Source: CBDESN01 sp965242495
GTDB lineage: Bacteria; Pseudomonadota; Alphaproteobacteria; MPNO01
Length of the DNA stretch: 64,000 nt
Direction: 5' to 3'
Assembly: GCA_965242495.1 (NCBI GenBank)
Contig: OZ251446.1
Coordinates: 1,922,001-1,986,000, forward strand
Part shown: positions 54,720 through 63,509 of the stretch, in pieces
Layout of the letters: the number at the start of each line of letters is the position of its first letter
How positions within the stretch are numbered: position 1 is the first letter of the stretch
The notes under the pieces: model-generated
Databases searched by the model: none
What the model was told of the DNA's origin: nothing
Seen by the model: the letters and a program-made list of their open reading frames with translations, nothing else
Position numbers and translations under genes: made by a program

Positions 54720-55688
54720 TTACGCCCCGTCTGGCAGCCAGTACCGTGGATGGAGGATGCCGCCCACGAAATTCGGGTGTGTCTGCGTCAGCACGTCCTT
54801 GAGACGGGGGCTATCTGCGACTCCGACGAGCAGCAGAGGCCGGAGATCTCGCTGACCGTCCATATAGCGTAGGTGCCTCATAGCCGCATCGACATCGGTG
54901 CCGCAAGGGAAGAAACCGTAGTCGTCGGGCGGCGCTACCCAGGCGACGGCGAGATTGTAGGGGTTGGTGAACGGCGGCAGCTCCTCCTGCTTTTCCTCGC
55001 GATGCATCTCCTCCCAGACAGCGACTCTCCGTGAGTAGTCGTTCAGGCTCTCTTTCAGGCTTTCCACTTTCTCCCGGTCGGTACGCTCGGTGTTCCTAAA
55101 CCCCTCCTTGGCCTGTTCTCCGAGGCTCTCGCACCAGCAGGCCCAGAGATGCTGATACCAAGTCCTGATCTGGATCTCGAAGCGCGCGGTGACGTGGTTG
55201 GTGCCCAGTTGCTGTCTAAACCTTGCGATCCCGTGTATCGCCCTGTAGCCGATCCCAAGCTCGTGGGGCTCCTCGATATAGTTTTTCGTGCGGGCCGGTA
55301 CCTTGTTCTCAATCTGCTCGCCGAGCGCGATGGCATCGTTGAACGACTCGCAAACGATCCGAAACCCTATGACATCGTCCATTCCATTCAACGGCGGGGG
55401 TTTGTCCAGGTTCCTTTGCATCTTCCTGTACACGCTTTCGAGGCGCTTCAGGCGTGCGCTGATCAGGACCCGCTCTGGCAGGATGGCCTTCTTGAGGAGG
55501 GACAGGCTCGTTCGGATACAGTTGAGGCGATACTGCCTGTAGGAGTCCAGCACCTCCCGTGCTTCGACGCTCCTGAAATCTTTTGAAAACTCTCTGCTGG
55601 CGCGCCCGACGTCACCCATACTCCCGAAGCGCAGCCCGTCCGGCGACGGACATTCGGACGCGGGAGTGAGATGTATGTCTACCGCCAC
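54720..55688 (-). CDS. RelA/SpoT synthetase-domain protein in the Dnd island
   Basis: A 322-residue protein. After an N-terminal segment, ISARLKRLESVYRKMQRN, MDDVIGFRIVCESFNDAI, LGIGYRAIHGIARF and FEIQIRTWYQHLWA follow the order of the RelA/SpoT (p)ppGpp synthetase fold. It keeps the basic ATP-binding region, the Asp of the D-x-x-G-x-R strand and the Glu of E-x-Q-I-R-T. No HD hydrolase or TGS/ACT domain is present, so it is a small alarmone-synthetase-like or toxic-SAS-like enzyme that would make (p)ppGpp, ppApp or pyrophosphorylate RNA. Start is uncertain: GTG 55688 (10-bp overlap with the upstream gene) is used, with ATG 55742 and ATG 55619 as alternatives. Confidence 0.85.
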   Translation of the reverse strand: MAVDIHLTPASECPSPDGLRFGSMGDVGRASREFSKDFRSVEAREVLDSYRQYRLNCIRTSLSLLKKAILPERVLISARLKRLESVYRKMQRNLDKPPPLNGMDDVIGFRIVCESFNDAIALGEQIENKVPARTKNYIEEPHELGIGYRAIHGIARFRQQLGTNHVTARFEIQIRTWYQHLWACWCESLGEQAKEGFRNTERTDREKVESLKESLNDYSRRVAVWEEMHREEKQEELPPFTNPYNLAVAWVAPPDDYGFFPCGTDVDAAMRHLRYMDGQRDLRPLLLVGVADSPRLKDVLTQTHPNFVGGILHPRYWLPDGA

Positions 55689-57352
55689 GGGTCGGGAAGC
55701 CTGAACTCGTCCTTCGTCTTTAGGTGGCCGGACAGACTCCATGCCATCGGTTCATCGGAATCCGCCATGCCTCTCCGAGATTCAAAGAAGTTGTCACGCA
55801 GGCGCTCCTCCCGCTCGTTATCCTCGAAGAAACCGCCTCCCAGCAAGTAGACCAGCATCTCGACGCAGAGGTCTTCATATCTTTTCTGTCGCCGAACCTT
55901 CTCCTCGATCGGATCGCACAGGATGCCGAACCAAGGGGACGTCTTGTGCGTAAGGTGGAGATCCCCAAGTTCCTCATGCCTCGATAGGATGACCACCATT
56001 TCTGACAGGTCCGCATCCTGCTCGATTTTCAGCTGCGCCACGGCCCGCGCCAGTGCCACCTGAGCGATAGGACGAAACAAGACGTTTTGTTCGTTTCCTC
56101 CCCGAAGTCCGGAGGGGGACTTTTTTTCCTGCTCGTCTTCCCTATCAAAATACGCGATCATGTGTCTGTGGGACGGCAGTTCCGCGAGTGCGTCGAAATA
56201 TACTGCCATCGCCGAGAGTCCCTTTTCGATCTCGTCGTCGTTCGGTCGGAGCAAGCCTACGCCGCGGCTACCTTTCAAGCCGAGAACCGTATCCTTCCAG
56301 TCCTTGAATTCCGGCTTCACCCCCAGGTATCCCTCCGTGATCGACACGAGCGCGTTGAGCGTCGTGTAGCTCTCCGAGCCTTCCGAGAGCTGATTTCTCT
56401 TGGTATCAACGTTCAGCAATAAGCCCAACTCGCCCTTGAACAGTCTGTGCTTGGTCATCACCGTGCGCGCCACAATCCTGAACCCGTCATTCTCCTCCAA
56501 GAGCGTGAGCTCTCCTTTCTCCAATCGCTTCGCGTTCTCGTTCACATCGACGAAAACGTTCCGAAGCCGGGAAACCGCCTCTTTGAAAGTCTCCCGATCT
56601 TGGACCGCCGGGATGATCTCGACGCCCATGACTTCGTCCATGGCATCCTGAAGCCGGTTGGGATCGAGGTCTCTCTCCTCATAGTAGCCTTCAATCTCCT
56701 CCCGCGTCACGTCCTTGCCGGATATCGGAATTCCATCCCTCTTTTTTGGGCTTAGTCGGCCGTTATCCAGCAAGTCCTTCAGCCCTTTGATGGCCATGAG
56801 ACGGTGCTGTCCATCGAGCGCGAAGTAGCTCGTGGATACACTGTCGAGATCAACCACGCAGGATTTTGTGTCCAGACGTTCGACGTTCAGGGAGCCCATG
56901 ATGGCTCGCCCGTCCGGACCCCAATTGTCGTGACCTTCGTCGTACACCCAGTTCTGATAGGCCACCAGGAGTAAGGGCGGAAACTTGTGATGTTCCCGGG
57001 TTGCAAGATACATTGCCATCGGCAGCTGCCGACTGTAATCTGGCTCTCTCTGCTGGAGATAGGCCACGGTCGTATCGTTTATGCTGACTGTATTGGAGTC
57101 CTTACGGACATGCTTTTTGAATATCGGAAGGTCGCGAGCATAGTAGACGTTTGCGGCTATCCAGCCGAGGGATACCGAAATCAGATACGACTTACTAGTA
57201 CCCATTTTGGCAGGCAAGGCGATCTTGTGATCTTCCTTATCCCGATGCCAGTCGAGAAGAAGCCGCAGCGCTTCCTTGTAGTTCCTCTCCTTCTCCAGCA
57301 AATCGTCGGCAGTCTTGCGGATCCTATCCGCGTCGAAATCGGACGTCATCAC
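55679..57352 (-). CDS. DGQHR-domain protein (DndB-like) in the Dnd island
   Basis: A 557-residue protein. FALDGQHRLMAIKGLKDLL is the DGQHR signature shared with DndB, and FVDVNENAKRLEKGE matches the following F-x-D-x-N-x2-A motif of that family. It is ~190 residues longer than dndB, with a distinct N-terminus (KALRLLLDWHRD-like helical start, KMGTSKSYLISVSLGWIA) and a long C-terminal part. It lies directly before the RelA/SpoT-like gene, overlapping it slightly. DGQHR proteins accompany DNA-modification systems as regulators or accessory factors; the role here is unknown. Confidence 0.85.
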   Translation of the reverse strand: MMTSDFDADRIRKTADDLLEKERNYKEALRLLLDWHRDKEDHKIALPAKMGTSKSYLISVSLGWIAANVYYARDLPIFKKHVRKDSNTVSINDTTVAYLQQREPDYSRQLPMAMYLATREHHKFPPLLLVAYQNWVYDEGHDNWGPDGRAIMGSLNVERLDTKSCVVDLDSVSTSYFALDGQHRLMAIKGLKDLLDNGRLSPKKRDGIPISGKDVTREEIEGYYEERDLDPNRLQDAMDEVMGVEIIPAVQDRETFKEAVSRLRNVFVDVNENAKRLEKGELTLLEENDGFRIVARTVMTKHRLFKGELGLLLNVDTKRNQLSEGSESYTTLNALVSITEGYLGVKPEFKDWKDTVLGLKGSRGVGLLRPNDDEIEKGLSAMAVYFDALAELPSHRHMIAYFDREDEQEKKSPSGLRGGNEQNVLFRPIAQVALARAVAQLKIEQDADLSEMVVILSRHEELGDLHLTHKTSPWFGILCDPIEEKVRRQKRYEDLCVEMLVYLLGGGFFEDNEREERLRDNFFESRRGMADSDEPMAWSLSGHLKTKDEFRLPDPWR

Positions 57353-58017
57353 AGGTTCTCCAATATCTCATCATGATCCTGCAGGAGGAACCATCGGTTT
57401 CGGCGCACTCTCCGGGCGGCGGATTGCGTTCCGAGACAAGCGGATCGTCGGCAAACCAGCAATCTACGGTCAATCCGATGCGCGATCAAGAACGAGGGAG
57501 CACTCCTCTCGCTCCGGCCTTTCGGGCGAGACGCGCCGAGCACGGAAAGGCATTGGCCATCTGATACCGCTGGCTGCGTCGCCAGCGCTCGTTGACCATG
57601 CCGCGGTGGGACGGCGTTCGCTCCGGAGATTTCCACGCCGCCGTTCCGTCTGGTCAGGGGCGCAGCTGAACGGACGCGCGCCGCCCGCTGCGACCACCGC
57701 CCATCGGCGCATAGCCACCCGGAAGCTAGACGGCGGATGCTCGCGCACGCCCAGCCTTCGCCGCCCAGCCGGCAATCTCCGCTGTCGTCCGAAGCCCCGC
57801 GGATGTTCCATCCTGCGAACATCGCTTCGTATTTTTCAACCGCGAGCGGCTTTGGGATCATCATCCTGCGAACTAAACCCTTGTCGTTGACTTGGCGCGC
57901 CTCGTCGGGAGACGATCCCATCGGGAACGATCCGGCCGGAACTACGACCATCTCCGGACCCACGTCGCAGTCCCGGAGCTCGGCATCTGGTCGAGGTCCC
58001 CTCGATATCTTGAACAT
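57349..58017 (-). pseudogene. Decayed SUMF1/formylglycine-generating-enzyme-like gene
   Basis: The first ~55 residues from ATG 58017 read GPEMVVVPAGSFPMGSSPDE and then PKPLAVEKYEAMFAGW, the classical start of SUMF1/FGE-type sulfatase-modifying domains. After this the homology breaks: GDCRLGGEGWA resembles the usual next segment, but the remainder of the frame is basic, low-complexity and matches nothing. The domain's WEYAARAG and RGGSW motifs are absent. I read it as a frameshifted remnant lying between the two arms of the Dnd-linked operon. Confidence 0.65.
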
Positions 58018-58132
58018 AGCGAGCTCTTCTTAATGCATGGCCATGTCCGTCGCTGCCAGCTGCTGGAACTCATGGGTAACCTCCTGCCTGCAGTTGGGCC
58101 AATCCACGCACTGCTCCTCGCTGGCATATCTG

Positions 58133-58624
58133 TCAGACGTCTCGCATGGACTGAGCCTCATCCAGCTTCAGCTTGAACTTCCGTAAGAATGTCTCAAGCG
58201 AGCGTGGACGATCACCGTCGAACCATTCTCGGAGGACATCGTAGCCCCCAAAGGAATACTTGTTGAATTCGCGGACGCCGTAGTCACTAAGATAATTCGG
58301 CGCGTGGGGATTTACGAGCTTCGATATGTCGTCGTGTACTCTCTTCCGATCCGTTAGCGGCACGCCCTGGCTCTGGACCTCCCGGTTGAGGAAGAGTGCA
58401 ACCAAGAGTGTGCCCCGGCTCTTGTAGGCCTCCGGAAAATCAGGGACGAGCTGCGCCGTCTCGTCGGCCGGCAAATCCTCCTTCCGATTTACAGCGATAC
58501 CAGCGATGAAGCAAAAATAGAAAGCATCGAAGTTTGGCGCCGCCTTCGTCCTTGGAAGTGCACTGAACTCGCTCCAAATGTCTCGAAACCAGTCCCGGGC
58601 TGCTCTCCGAATGAAGAAGTCCAT
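58133..58624 (-). CDS. Small Dnd-restriction-associated protein of unknown function
   Basis: A 163-residue protein I do not recognise with certainty. It contains FDAFYFCFIAGIAVNRKEDL, LVPDFPEAYKSRGTLLVALFL, LTDRKRVHDDISKLVNPHAP and ends in a basic helix (ETFLRKFKLKLDE). No catalytic motif is evident. Its ATG overlaps the stop of the CxC ATPase gene (TAATG), so it is translationally coupled and probably a subunit or partner of that ATPase. By position it corresponds to the fourth member of the four-gene helicase/ATPase modules that accompany dnd genes. Confidence 0.75.
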   Translation of the reverse strand: MDFFIRRAARDWFRDIWSEFSALPRTKAAPNFDAFYFCFIAGIAVNRKEDLPADETAQLVPDFPEAYKSRGTLLVALFLNREVQSQGVPLTDRKRVHDDISKLVNPHAPNYLSDYGVREFNKYSFGGYDVLREWFDGDRPRSLETFLRKFKLKLDEAQSMRDV

Positions 58625-60609
58625 TAGCTGTCCTCGTCCTCCCCTTGGAACTCGACGAAGAAGTCTTCCCCAGGCACGCAGAAGCCATCCTTGGTCTCGA
58701 CGGCCCTCAAAACCGAAGCCGCCCGTCCGTCGAGGCGATCTTTTCCCTTTTTGAAGAGCGTCATATATTGCACGTCGCCGCTCGCCGCCTTTAGGCTGGG
58801 AAGGAAGACGTCGCGCTCCGTCGAGATGATGAACGCGATCACCTGCCCGGCGAGCCTCGGCAACAGGTCGCCTACCGGGGCGCGGATGTCGCGGTCGATC
58901 GGAATAACTGGGCTGTCGACCACGAACGGAAGATGATGTTCGTCGGCGCGGTCAAACAGAGTAGCCAGGAATGCGTATCCCACTGACAGATTCTCGCCGC
59001 CGCTACCGCTCGATTGGCCTCGCAGCAACAAGGCTCCATCGATCCGGCCGACGCGGATGTCGTTGTTCGGCATCAAACGAGCGATGCGCTCGTTGGTCTC
59101 GTTTCGGATCTCTCCTGCGATCTCTCGTTTCGCTGCGGCGTAGGCTTCCTTCAGGATCCCGGTGAGGATGTCCCTCTGCCTCGTGAGCTTGCGGATCTCC
59201 TCGCGCCGCTCGACCTCCCTCTGGAAGATCGCTTTCGCGGTCTCCGCGACTCTGATCGAAGACACCCCTTCTGGATCCATGGATTTCAGCTTGTCGTGCG
59301 GGATCCTCTCGCTTTCGTCCTCGTATTTCCGCAGCTCCTCCCGGATATTTCCCTGCTGCTCCTTCAGGAAATCGATCTCCACACGCACGGCTTTGATGGC
59401 CTCGTTCTCCTCGGCCTCCTTCTGTAGCAGGACGAATTCGTTCTCTGCTTCCTGTAGCCGTCTAGACTGCTCGGCTAACTCCCCGAGCCGCTCCGACAGC
59501 TCCTCCGATGACTCGTCCGCGGAACCGCCCGCAGCCTCCGAGATATCGGACTTGATGCGATTGAGAAGAATGACATCGTCGGAACCAAGATAACTTTCGG
59601 CGCGTTCCCGGATGACGGCCCGAACATCCTCATCTATTGGACGCCCGCAGACGCACTCGTCCTCGTCCGCCAACTCTTCAAACCATTCCCGAGCGGCGCT
59701 CTCCGGAAGCTTTACGCGGTCGAGGCTCGATTTGAGATCCAGAAGTGTCTGCCCAAATACAGCCGACAGAGCTTGTGGTTCCCGCATGTTGTCCAAAACC
59801 GCCTTCGTTGTCTCGGTAATACCACTCCGAAGATTCTCGACATGAGTCCTCGCCATCAATATCTGTTTAGCTTGAGATTTCTCCTTGCTGATTTCCTCCT
59901 CGTATCGAGCCTCCAGCGTCTTCATATGCGTCTCCGCTTCCAACAGTTTACGCTCAAAGGTAACTTTGCTTTGCTTCAGACGATCAAGGCGCGCCGACCA
60001 CTTCCGGAGAAGATTCAGGCTTCGAGTAAGACCGGTCTTCCCCTTCGCAGTTTCATTCTTGGTTTGCCGATCCCAGTAGTCTTCGACTGACTGTTTCATC
60101 CGGTCGAGCAGGTCGATCTGGAACAGGCTTTCTATCGCCTTCCGGGCATTTGTCTTTTTCGGATCCTGCAAGTCGTCGGCCAGTTCACCGTCGAATATGA
60201 AAAAATTTACAAAATTCTCGTTCAGAAACCGCCGGAGTTGCTGCGGGGGCCTGAAACCGGGCTCCTGACCGTCGCGCCATGTGGTTTTGTAGTCGACGCG
60301 ACCTATTTCAAAGTCGAACTCAAGAAGCAGTGTCAGTTGCCGGCCATCCTGCTCCAGGTGAAGCACGAACTCCCCACGCTTATTCTCAGCCCCCAGCTTG
60401 CGGAACGCCCCAACGTCGGCAGACCCCTCAAGAGAGCCGGACAGGGCTGCTCTAAGCAGCTCGAGTGTGGTCGTCTTGCCCGTGCCGTTCGGCATCTGGA
60501 TCAGAGAAACGGAAAACGGGCGGTCACGCCCAGCGCAGAAGTCGATCTCGTGATCCGGGCATCTCAGCCCTATAGCTTTCCACCCGAGGATGCGAAGGGT
60601 CGTGGCCAT
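58624..60609 (-). CDS. SMC/DndD-like ATPase with CxC motif, Dnd-linked restriction arm
   Basis: A 661-residue ATPase. QMPNGTGKTTTLELLRAAL is Walker A (~38-56). NFFIFDGELADDLQDP resembles the DndD loop. Long coiled coils run through ~180-290 and ~360-480, separated by DECVCGRPIDED, a CxC motif at the hinge that may bind metal. SSGSGGENLSVGYAFLATLF is the ABC signature and FVVDSPVIPIDRD the Walker B region. It is clearly distinct from the island's own DndD. It overlaps both the small-protein gene upstream (TGATG) and the one downstream. Likely the ATPase motor or sensor of the restriction complex that attacks unmodified DNA. Confidence 0.88.
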   Translation of the reverse strand: MATTLRILGWKAIGLRCPDHEIDFCAGRDRPFSVSLIQMPNGTGKTTTLELLRAALSGSLEGSADVGAFRKLGAENKRGEFVLHLEQDGRQLTLLLEFDFEIGRVDYKTTWRDGQEPGFRPPQQLRRFLNENFVNFFIFDGELADDLQDPKKTNARKAIESLFQIDLLDRMKQSVEDYWDRQTKNETAKGKTGLTRSLNLLRKWSARLDRLKQSKVTFERKLLEAETHMKTLEARYEEEISKEKSQAKQILMARTHVENLRSGITETTKAVLDNMREPQALSAVFGQTLLDLKSSLDRVKLPESAAREWFEELADEDECVCGRPIDEDVRAVIRERAESYLGSDDVILLNRIKSDISEAAGGSADESSEELSERLGELAEQSRRLQEAENEFVLLQKEAEENEAIKAVRVEIDFLKEQQGNIREELRKYEDESERIPHDKLKSMDPEGVSSIRVAETAKAIFQREVERREEIRKLTRQRDILTGILKEAYAAAKREIAGEIRNETNERIARLMPNNDIRVGRIDGALLLRGQSSGSGGENLSVGYAFLATLFDRADEHHLPFVVDSPVIPIDRDIRAPVGDLLPRLAGQVIAFIISTERDVFLPSLKAASGDVQYMTLFKKGKDRLDGRAASVLRAVETKDGFCVPGEDFFVEFQGEDEDS

Positions 60610-60935
60610 CAGGTAGCACTCCGACTACCATTGGGAAGGTCTGCATCGCTCCGTCCAGCATCCCCCTCCGCGCCGAGACCGGGGTCATCCAGCACTTTCC
60701 TAACTGATTCCTCTAGCCCTTCGTCAATCTCGGCACCATCCTCGTCCCGAGGAAGAGCCGTGTAGCCATAGAGCCGTTCAAGACGCCGGTCTGTCGAATC
60801 CCTGTCGGTGAGGCTTTCGTTGCCGGACGAGACTGCGTCGAACCAAGCCACCAGCCCTCTCGATAGAGACTCGGCTTGACCGACCGCCTGGACGGCCGTC
60901 TGGATTGCCTTCTCGATCTTCGGATCCAGAGCCAT
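60609..60935 (-). CDS. Small acidic protein paired with the CxC ATPase
   Basis: A 108-residue protein: a helical N-terminal half (ALDPKIEKAIQTAVQAVGQA, SRGLVAWFDAVSSG) and an acidic C-terminal tail (DEDGAEIDEGLEESVRKVL). Small proteins of this size that accompany CxC-motif ATPases are known from DNA-modification restriction clusters. The start at 60935 was chosen because it has GGAG nine bases upstream and lies 5 bp after the helicase stop; the ATG at 60980 would overlap the helicase gene by 40 bp. Function unknown, probably structural in the same complex. Confidence 0.75.
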   Translation of the reverse strand: MALDPKIEKAIQTAVQAVGQAESLSRGLVAWFDAVSSGNESLTDRDSTDRRLERLYGYTALPRDEDGAEIDEGLEESVRKVLDDPGLGAEGDAGRSDADLPNGSRSAT

Positions 60936-60940
60936 TGTCG

Positions 60941-62827
60941 TCACTCCAAGGATTGCTTTCTGGACAATCTGGAGAGCCAATCCCCGCGTAGTTCGTCGGC
61001 GTTCGGATCGTCGTCTTCGCCGCTCTCGCGAATGAAATCGACGATATTGGCGATTTTCTCGGGATTGCCGGGATCAATGCGCAGGCAGCGACCCAAGCGC
61101 TGGATCGTCTCCAAACGCGCCTTATCCGAGGAGAACAAGATCACCGTTCCGAGGGAGCGGATGTCGATGCCTTCGGACAGACGGTGGCAGGCAATGAGGC
61201 ACTCAAGGTCTCCGCGGGCGAACCGCCTCAGCGTATTGGCGTCCTCGCCAGAGAAGTAGGTATGGATGTCGGGCCTGAATTTCTGGACGATATCCATGAC
61301 CGAGCGGCCGTAGCTTCTGTCACCAGCAAAGACGATGCAACGCTCCAGGAAATTCTGGTGCTTTTCGATGAACGTTTTGAAGACCGGAAGTTTAGCCTCT
61401 GACGTTTTGTAGACTTGGGCGATTGCGATCCAAAACTCCTCGTCCGTCATGGGCTCGCCCGCAGCCTCCTTCGCAGAGCGCCGCCTGTAGACATCCGCGA
61501 TACGCTCTCGATCTCCGTCGGTAAGTTTGTACGGCAGGGGAAAGTAGTCGAAGGGAGAAAGTATCTCCCGCTCAATGGCTTGATTCAGCCCGAAGGTCAT
61601 GATCACGGGGCCGATATGATCCTCGATAAAGGTGTTGCCCTCCTGGTCGTAGGCTCGCTCCGGCGTGGCGCTCAGTCCCAGCCGGAAGCGTATATCTTTT
61701 GAAAGCCCGGCAAGCCGTTTCCGATTGCCTGGACTTCCCAGCCCATGGACTTCATCGTGGACAAGCAGCGTGCGGCTGGCTTTCTCCGAGCTCAAGCGGC
61801 GCAGCGCCTGGGCGCAGGAGTCACGAGACGCTAGTAAAATCCGGCTCCCAATCTCGAGCGCGAAGTTATCCAGCTGCTTCATGCCGCCGTAGTGCCGGGA
61901 GATGACGGGGCGCTCTCGGAGGTTTCTTGCGGCGTCCTGTAGCTGTCCGAACCACTGATCGAGGAGATCGTTGCCGTCAGTGGACACGATGGCGCTGTCG
62001 ATCTCGTTCCGCTCGAAGAGCATCCGAAGGATCTCTATCGCGACGCGCGTCTTGCCCGTTCCGGTCGCCATGTCGAGCACACCACGCTCGGCAGCCAGAA
62101 ACGTCTTCACGGCCTCGGCTTGATGACGCCACTTGGCAGGCATCTCCTGCTGGGAGGATCGTTCCTCATCGTGCTTGGTGCGGATACGCAGCAGCTGCTT
62201 TTTCGCTGCGTCGGGAAAGCTGTAGACGTCGACGCCAGCGTCCTCCTGGTTCCACAGCGCCTCGAAATGCATCCGCTTTCTCTCGGCCCGCGATACGCTT
62301 CCCCAAGATGTGTACACGTCGATACACTCGCGGTTGTTCTCGAACGCGTTACGGCTTTCGTTTGATGATCCCGTGAAGGCAACGTAGTCGCTGCCATTCA
62401 GAAAAATGCCGATTTTCTCGTGATAGATCCCGGTACCCGTCTTCGGGACTGCGATGCGGATCTCCAGCCGGCCGAGCTCGAGAAGCCGGACGAGACGGGA
62501 CGCACCGTCGCTTGCGCCCTCGGCGAACTCCTCGTCGATGATCCGCACGAGACGCTCGGCGCAGATCTCGCGTCTCGTCATGCCCGCCTCGATGGACTTG
62601 AGGTCGGCCTCGGAGAGCTCGACCGAGGTGATTAGCCGGATGCGGCCTTCGCTCTCGACGAATTCCCCAAGCGGCGCGCCGAAGGCTTCGAAGGCCGAGC
62701 TAGAAAAATATCCAACCGCTCGCCAATACTCCCGCGCCTCGCGCAGCGATGGTCGAAAAAAATCCTCAACGATGTTGTCGTGTCCGGATCGATAGTCTTC
62801 CCGGTACGGGACATCTTGGAGGCTCAT
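60941..62827 (-). CDS. PLD-nuclease/DEAD-box helicase, Dnd-system restriction enzyme
   Basis: A 628-residue protein. Residues ~1-200 form a phospholipase-D-type nuclease domain: YHEKIGIFLNGSDYVAFTGS has the H-x-K of an HKD motif followed by NESRNAFENN. Residues ~225-600 form an SF2 helicase: ATGTGKTRVAIE (motif I), VHDEVHGLG (DEVH, motif II), SATPERA (III), GIDIRSLGTVI (V) and QRLGRCLR (VI). This fusion matches the protein family described as the DNA phosphorothioation system restriction enzyme. It is the first gene of a four-gene minus-strand unit (helicase, small protein, CxC ATPase, small protein). Confidence 0.9.
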   Translation of the reverse strand: MSLQDVPYREDYRSGHDNIVEDFFRPSLREAREYWRAVGYFSSSAFEAFGAPLGEFVESEGRIRLITSVELSEADLKSIEAGMTRREICAERLVRIIDEEFAEGASDGASRLVRLLELGRLEIRIAVPKTGTGIYHEKIGIFLNGSDYVAFTGSSNESRNAFENNRECIDVYTSWGSVSRAERKRMHFEALWNQEDAGVDVYSFPDAAKKQLLRIRTKHDEERSSQQEMPAKWRHQAEAVKTFLAAERGVLDMATGTGKTRVAIEILRMLFERNEIDSAIVSTDGNDLLDQWFGQLQDAARNLRERPVISRHYGGMKQLDNFALEIGSRILLASRDSCAQALRRLSSEKASRTLLVHDEVHGLGSPGNRKRLAGLSKDIRFRLGLSATPERAYDQEGNTFIEDHIGPVIMTFGLNQAIEREILSPFDYFPLPYKLTDGDRERIADVYRRRSAKEAAGEPMTDEEFWIAIAQVYKTSEAKLPVFKTFIEKHQNFLERCIVFAGDRSYGRSVMDIVQKFRPDIHTYFSGEDANTLRRFARGDLECLIACHRLSEGIDIRSLGTVILFSSDKARLETIQRLGRCLRIDPGNPEKIANIVDFIRESGEDDDPNADELRGDWLSRLSRKQSLE

Positions 62828-63307
62828 CGCGGGTGGGAACCGATTATTGGCAAGACAGCATAGCGGACGTCGTCACGATATTTGGACCGGAATCCAGCCG
62901 GAAGATGCGCGGGCATCGTCATCAGAATGCCCGTCGAGGTACCGACCGAAAGCGCCAATGCGCTGTCCAGTTGTCTCCGGCCACATAATCCGGTTGCTAC
63001 ATCCGCAGACGTTCGGCGCCGGATGTCGCCTACGGGGAAAGGTGAAGCTGCGAGCATCTCCGGTCCAGAATCTGGCGGCCCCCGGGCTAGCGGCGGCGAG
63101 GCTTGCGCCGCGTCGGGAAGTGGCACGGCCAAGCCAGGAGCGTGGGGTGGGAAGCATCTCATACTCCTGTACGGGTTTGCAGCGATGCTAGCTCACCCCC
63201 GGCGTGGGGATCTCTGCATCGCACTCCCGGAACGTCATTTCACCCTTCAACGGCCCGATGCCGTTATCGGTGACACTATTCAGATGGTTTCCGCGCTGTC
63301 AAAGGTT
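62828..63307. other. Intergenic stretch at the island's right side, no recognisable gene
   Basis: About 480 bp upstream of the helicase gene. Short frames occur on both strands, none with recognisable homology or a clear ribosome site. The helicase promoter should lie in the left ~150 bp, but no sharp -35/-10 pair can be called. The right part borders the integrase fragment. Confidence 0.4.
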
Positions 63308-63506
63308 TTAACCGATGCTTCCGGTGATGCGGGCGGTGGTCTGGACCTGGGTGTGGCCGAGCAGCTTGCCGATCATGGTCAGGCCCTCGCCGAGCGCCAA
63401 GGCGCGGGAGGCAAATGAGCATCGCAGATCGTGGATGCGCACGTTATCGAGGCCGGCACGCTTGCGGATGCGCCTCAGGGCCGTCGCAGGTCGGTCGGGT
63501 GCGAGC
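63308..63506 (-). pseudogene. C-terminal fragment of a tyrosine-recombinase (phage-type) integrase
   Basis: The minus strand encodes PATALRRIRKRAGLDNVRIHDLRCSFASRALALG (shortened) and LLGHTQVQTTARI, the H-x-x-R and LGHTQ boxes of the tyrosine recombinase catalytic domain. The catalytic Tyr position in the usual TARY is Ile, and the protein stops nine residues after LGHTQ. The N-terminal two-thirds are missing, cut off at a run of 15 Gs. It is a relic of the integrase that may have brought in the island. Confidence 0.75.
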
Positions 63507-63509
63507 CGG

